Shown piece by piece: positions 60,659-64,000 of a stretch of DNA of 64,000 nucleotides. Origin of the DNA: Blastomyces gilchristii SLH14081 (lineage: Eukaryota > Ascomycota > Eurotiomycetes > Onygenales > Ajellomycetaceae); the NCBI RefSeq assembly GCF_000003855.2, contig NW_003101681.1, positions 794,539 through 858,538 of the forward strand, written 5' to 3'. Each line of letters opens with the position of its first letter. Within the stretch, counting starts at the first letter, position 1. A program made the position numbers and the translations under genes. The notes below the pieces were generated by a model. The model had not been told where the DNA came from and did no database searches. It saw nothing but the letters and a program-made list of their open reading frames with translations.

Positions 60659-61029
60659 AAGTAGAAGAAATGTCTCTCGGGATTATTATTATTATTCTTC
60701 AATTATAAATGTATACAGTCTGAGACTATGACATCTATCTGAGAACTTTTAGTTCTCAGGGTTTTTCCTATATCTATAAAGTTAACTATTATACATTCAT
60801 CAATTTCAGATATGCAAAATCAGAAAATTTCAGCTCAGAATATAAAAACTGTTTACAAATTGCAGTATTTTAACATCTTCTGATACTTTGAAATCATTTG
60901 ACAATATCATGATAAAAGAAAAGAGAACACAGTCTTAAAGATAGATATATTAAATAGATAGATAGAAAAGAATTGAAAGAAAAAGATAAAGTAAAGAGAG
61001 ACTGTAACAAAACAAATTATTAAACAATA

Positions 61030-62534
61030 GTATATAGCTGTTTTAACAGACTATATCTGATTGATTTTCTTCTCTTCATATTCAGATACTTCTGAATTTA
61101 GTCATTTTCTTATAGCTGCTTGAGTTTCTGATAGAAAGTCTATTAAGTATTTAATTTCTATCTCAGTTGAGAATAAGAATCTCATATTTAATTGATTTAA
61201 ATCATACTTCTCTTTCAATCTAACTCTGAGACTATTGTATAATACATAGTGTATTACAATATGCTCAGAATTCTCATTTGCATTGCAGAATAAGCATTCT
61301 ATTGAATCAAATCTATCATCAAATCTTTGTATATAAGATTTGAAATAGCTATATTCTAGTTTCAGCTGTATTATAGATGAGAATATTTTCTTTTTACATT
61401 TAATTGAACAAGATTTTCACTTGAGTTTTGTTTCAAATCTTGAATAATGTATACTCTTCTTTTATTTCTGTCAGCTTTCATTTCACTTGTCTAAATAAGA
61501 TTCTTTTATTTTTCTCTTTATAAAAGATCAGAACATAATTTTTTGAATAGATCTACTTAATTCTAAACTCTTTTTTACAGCTGAATCAGTCAATTCATTG
61601 TTATGAATATTCATATAAGCAGAAATTTAGTGTAAATGAATTATCAGCTTTGATATTCTTCTCTTTTGAATTTTCAAAACAGACTTTAAGATCAGTTCAA
61701 GATTCATTTAATTATTATAAATCTGACTATTTCTAAGTCTTTTTAAAGTAGCTTGACTATTAGAGAATCTTCATGTCTCTTTCAAAATATTTTCTCTTTT
61801 ATAAGATTTTATTTCAATGAGTTTGAAAGCTTTCACTATTGTAAATAGTTCAGCATCAAAGACTTCAGATTCACAGTCTAAATTTCAGAAATCTCAGATA
61901 AAATTGATATTATCTTCAGTATAAGCAATGTCTAGATCTAATCTATTTAAATTCTTATTTTTGAAGTTATCTGAATAAATCAGAATAGAGTCTTCTATAT
62001 TAATTGTAGAAATTCTCTTCAAATGCTGTTCATATTCTTTCTTCTTAGATAGTTCACTTATTTGTAAGTTTATAAGAGATTCAAGCTTTTCTCTTCAGAG
62101 AGATATCTTCTTATAATCAACTTTTTCAATATTTAAATAAGAAAATTGATTTTTAATCAGTGAGTATAGTCTGTATAGTTGAGAAGACATTTTCTTTGAA
62201 GAATTATTTTCATTTTAATCAAGAAATCTATTTCAATTCAGTTCATTTTCAGAGTTAATTGATGAAAATAAAGAAGAGACTCTTTCTTCAATTATATAAT
62301 TTGAGCTCATCTTTATAACTCTCAGAGTATAGTTCATACAGGTCTTTTCAAATCTAATAGCAGAAGAAGAAATTGAAGCTTCAATTTCCATTACTTTAAT
62401 AGAAGATGATTTTAATACTCTCAGAATTCTTCTCAAAGCTCTGTTTTACAGACTTTGAAAGAGTTCAGTGAAATTCTCTTGATTATTTTGTCAAACTTGA
62501 ACTTCATAATCAGCTACTGAGGTAATACAGACTA
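61030..62534 (-). pseudogene. 3' half of a LINE (post-RT region, RNase H, zinc finger)
   Basis: Read on the minus strand from 62534. First comes the post-RT linker of fungal LINEs (ITSVADYEVQVW, LQNRALRRILRVLKSSSI, EIEASISSSAIRFEKTCMNY). Then an RNase H domain at about 61,560–62,010: catalytic Asp in ILIYSDNF, Glu in DAELFTIVKAFKL, Asp position mutated in RFSNSQATLKRLR, and IHNNELTDSAVKKE near its end. The C-terminus has the CCHC-like motif IECLFCNANENSEHIVIHYV at about 61,290. This order matches Tad1-clade LINEs carrying RNase H. Stops interrupt it throughout. Reverse transcriptase is missing because the hAT-like copy B abuts at 62535. Confidence 0.8.
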
Positions 62535-64000
62535 GACTGACCGGCGGGATCATGAATTTCATATTTAGTCTCATTTAGTCTGATCTTATACATTTCTTGA
62601 CGTGAGTTTCACCAGAATCAAGCATTAAAAAAATCTGAAAATGAATCATTTCTGAGAGAAATAGCATGAAAAATGACCAGATTTAATACAAGAACAGTGA
62701 AATGAGAGTAATTTCTCAGAATAAACTGTGAAAGATGATCATTCTTTCAGAATCAGAATAAGACTGAGACTGAAGATCAAATTCAGTCTCATTCAGTTCA
62801 TTCAGTGATTACTTATATAATCAGAATTTGATAACAATTATTGATAATACTCATGAAATAACTAAATACATTCTTGTATAAGTTTATTCTTCACTTTCTC
62901 ATGAAAACTACACTTCTCTGATATACTGTGATCAGAGGTATTAAACTGTCTGATAATTTCATGTTTTATAATCATGAGTTTCTTGATTGTTTCACCTTGT
63001 AATTGTTCTCAGTAATAGTGATAAATATCTCAGCTTGAGTTGAACTTTTACTTCATTCTTATCTCTGCTAATAAAATTGTCAGAATATTATATATTATCA
63101 GTGTAACAGTTGAATATATACTCTCAACAATTTTTCATAACTCTAGAATTGATTTAATGTGTAAATTTATTGAATTATCTTGAAGATAGCAGTCAAATTC
63201 AGTTTTACAAGTATATAGTTTTGTCTGATTTTTAATTGCAATCAATGTATACAAGTTCTATTTCAAAGTTAGTATTATAGTTCTATATAATATGAAGTAT
63301 TATCAAAGATTGTTACTTACTAGAGAATTGTATTTCACTGTCTTTATATCTCTAATATCTGCTCATTTAAATCTCTGATAGTTAATATTATAGTAGTCTC
63401 AGACTAATTTAATATATAAGTCTCATTTCTTCTCTATTCAATCTTAAGAAGTGTAGATATTAACTTAATAGAAGAAATCTAGTAGAGCTGCTATAGTATA
63501 GTACTCTGTAAAAGATTGTTCAGTTTTGCTGTAATAATATATCAGTTTATTTCTTACAGTAATAATAGCCTGCATTATAGTATTATCTCAGACTGAATTT
63601 CTTTTTAATTAATTCAACTGCTTCTCAAGATGAGTAAATAAACTATTATATACTTATCAGACTGACTGCAGTATTGATATATAAGTGGTTAAGACTGTCT
63701 TCATTGTCTTATAAAACTGAAACAGTAAATTAATCACATATTGTAACTGAGTTCACTTTATATCAGAAAGTTTCAATGTCTGAATCTTTTTCTAATCAGA
63801 GTGTTACACTCAATAATCAATTATCTGATATAATTAAAAAGTCTGAACAGTTATTTTATATATTGAACTTTATCATGTTCTAACATTCTGTATTATATTC
63901 AGTGATATGACTGATTTATTTATTTATTAAATATCATGAAATTGTTATTATTATTTAAAGAAGATATAAATTATATTAGCAATGTTTTAAATCTATGATA
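62535..64000 (-). mobile_element. hAT-like DNA transposon fragment, copy B (runs off window)
   Basis: Starts GACTGACCGGCGGGATCATG, matching copy A at 52807, and stays colinear to the window end. The transposase-like minus-strand segment near 63,430–63,620 repeats the IYYYSKTEQSFTEYYTIAAL reading. Copy B interrupts or truncates the LINE remnant to its left, so it inserted after that LINE or marks a rearrangement junction. Confidence 0.5.

Noticed and set aside
60460..60702. 80-codon minus-strand frame across the N run
   Set aside because: It consists almost entirely of gap symbols; there is no sequence evidence.

Overview
The window is fungal nuclear DNA. Genes carry several short GT–AG introns of about 55–250 bp and encode ascomycete-type proteins (Whi3, Ssk1, Sho1, Bot1/mS45, a dynactin p24-like RO-10). 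A gene-bearing half of normal composition stops abruptly near 42.1 kb and gives way to 22 kb of extremely AT-rich, gene-free DNA packed with mutated transposons. This two-compartment structure is known in Onygenales, most strikingly Blastomyces. I infer an Ajellomycetaceae genome, probably Blastomyces or a close relative; the species is not proven from the sequence.

Positions 1–12.2 kb hold compact housekeeping genes: a STRAP-like WD40 protein (minus, 3' end outside the window), Doa1/PLAA (plus), NAD(P)HX epimerase (minus, convergent with doa1), mitochondrial ribosomal protein bS16m (plus) and a large glycosylated membrane protein of unknown function (minus). Positions 12.2–17.6 kb show no convincing gene. 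Positions 17.6–24.6 kb carry the RNA-binding protein Whi3 behind a long pyrimidine-rich leader, and the Bot1/mS45 mitoribosomal protein. Positions 25.9–36.9 kb hold ssk1 (two-component response regulator) and sho1 (four-pass membrane sensor with an SH3 domain), both on the minus strand. These are the two classical inputs to the HOG osmostress MAP kinase cascade, so the window places both branches within 11 kb. A dynactin p24-like gene (40.3–41.2 kb) is the last intact gene.

At the compartment edge lies a truncated, frameshifted ABC-transporter ATPase relic (41.66–42.03 kb). After it come, in order: three alternating copies of a terminal-inverted-repeat element (42.2–44.6 kb); a complete but dead chromodomain Ty3/Gypsy retrotransposon with two 321-bp LTRs (44.9–50.65 kb, minus); a tRNA-derived SINE-like element with A and B boxes and a TAA tail (51.76–52.14 kb); a hAT-like DNA transposon fragment present twice as a direct repeat of about 1.47 kb (52.8–54.3 kb and 62.5–64.0 kb); an LINE ORF1-like relic (plus, 59.8–60.5 kb) running into a 175-bp assembly gap; and an LINE 3' half with RNase H and zinc-finger remnants (minus, 61.0–62.5 kb).

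The mutation pattern in the AT-rich block looks unlike textbook RIP. CC, GG and CG are almost absent by eye, whereas CA and TG stay common. I found no bacterial-type systems, CRISPR arrays, rRNA genes or intact tRNA genes.
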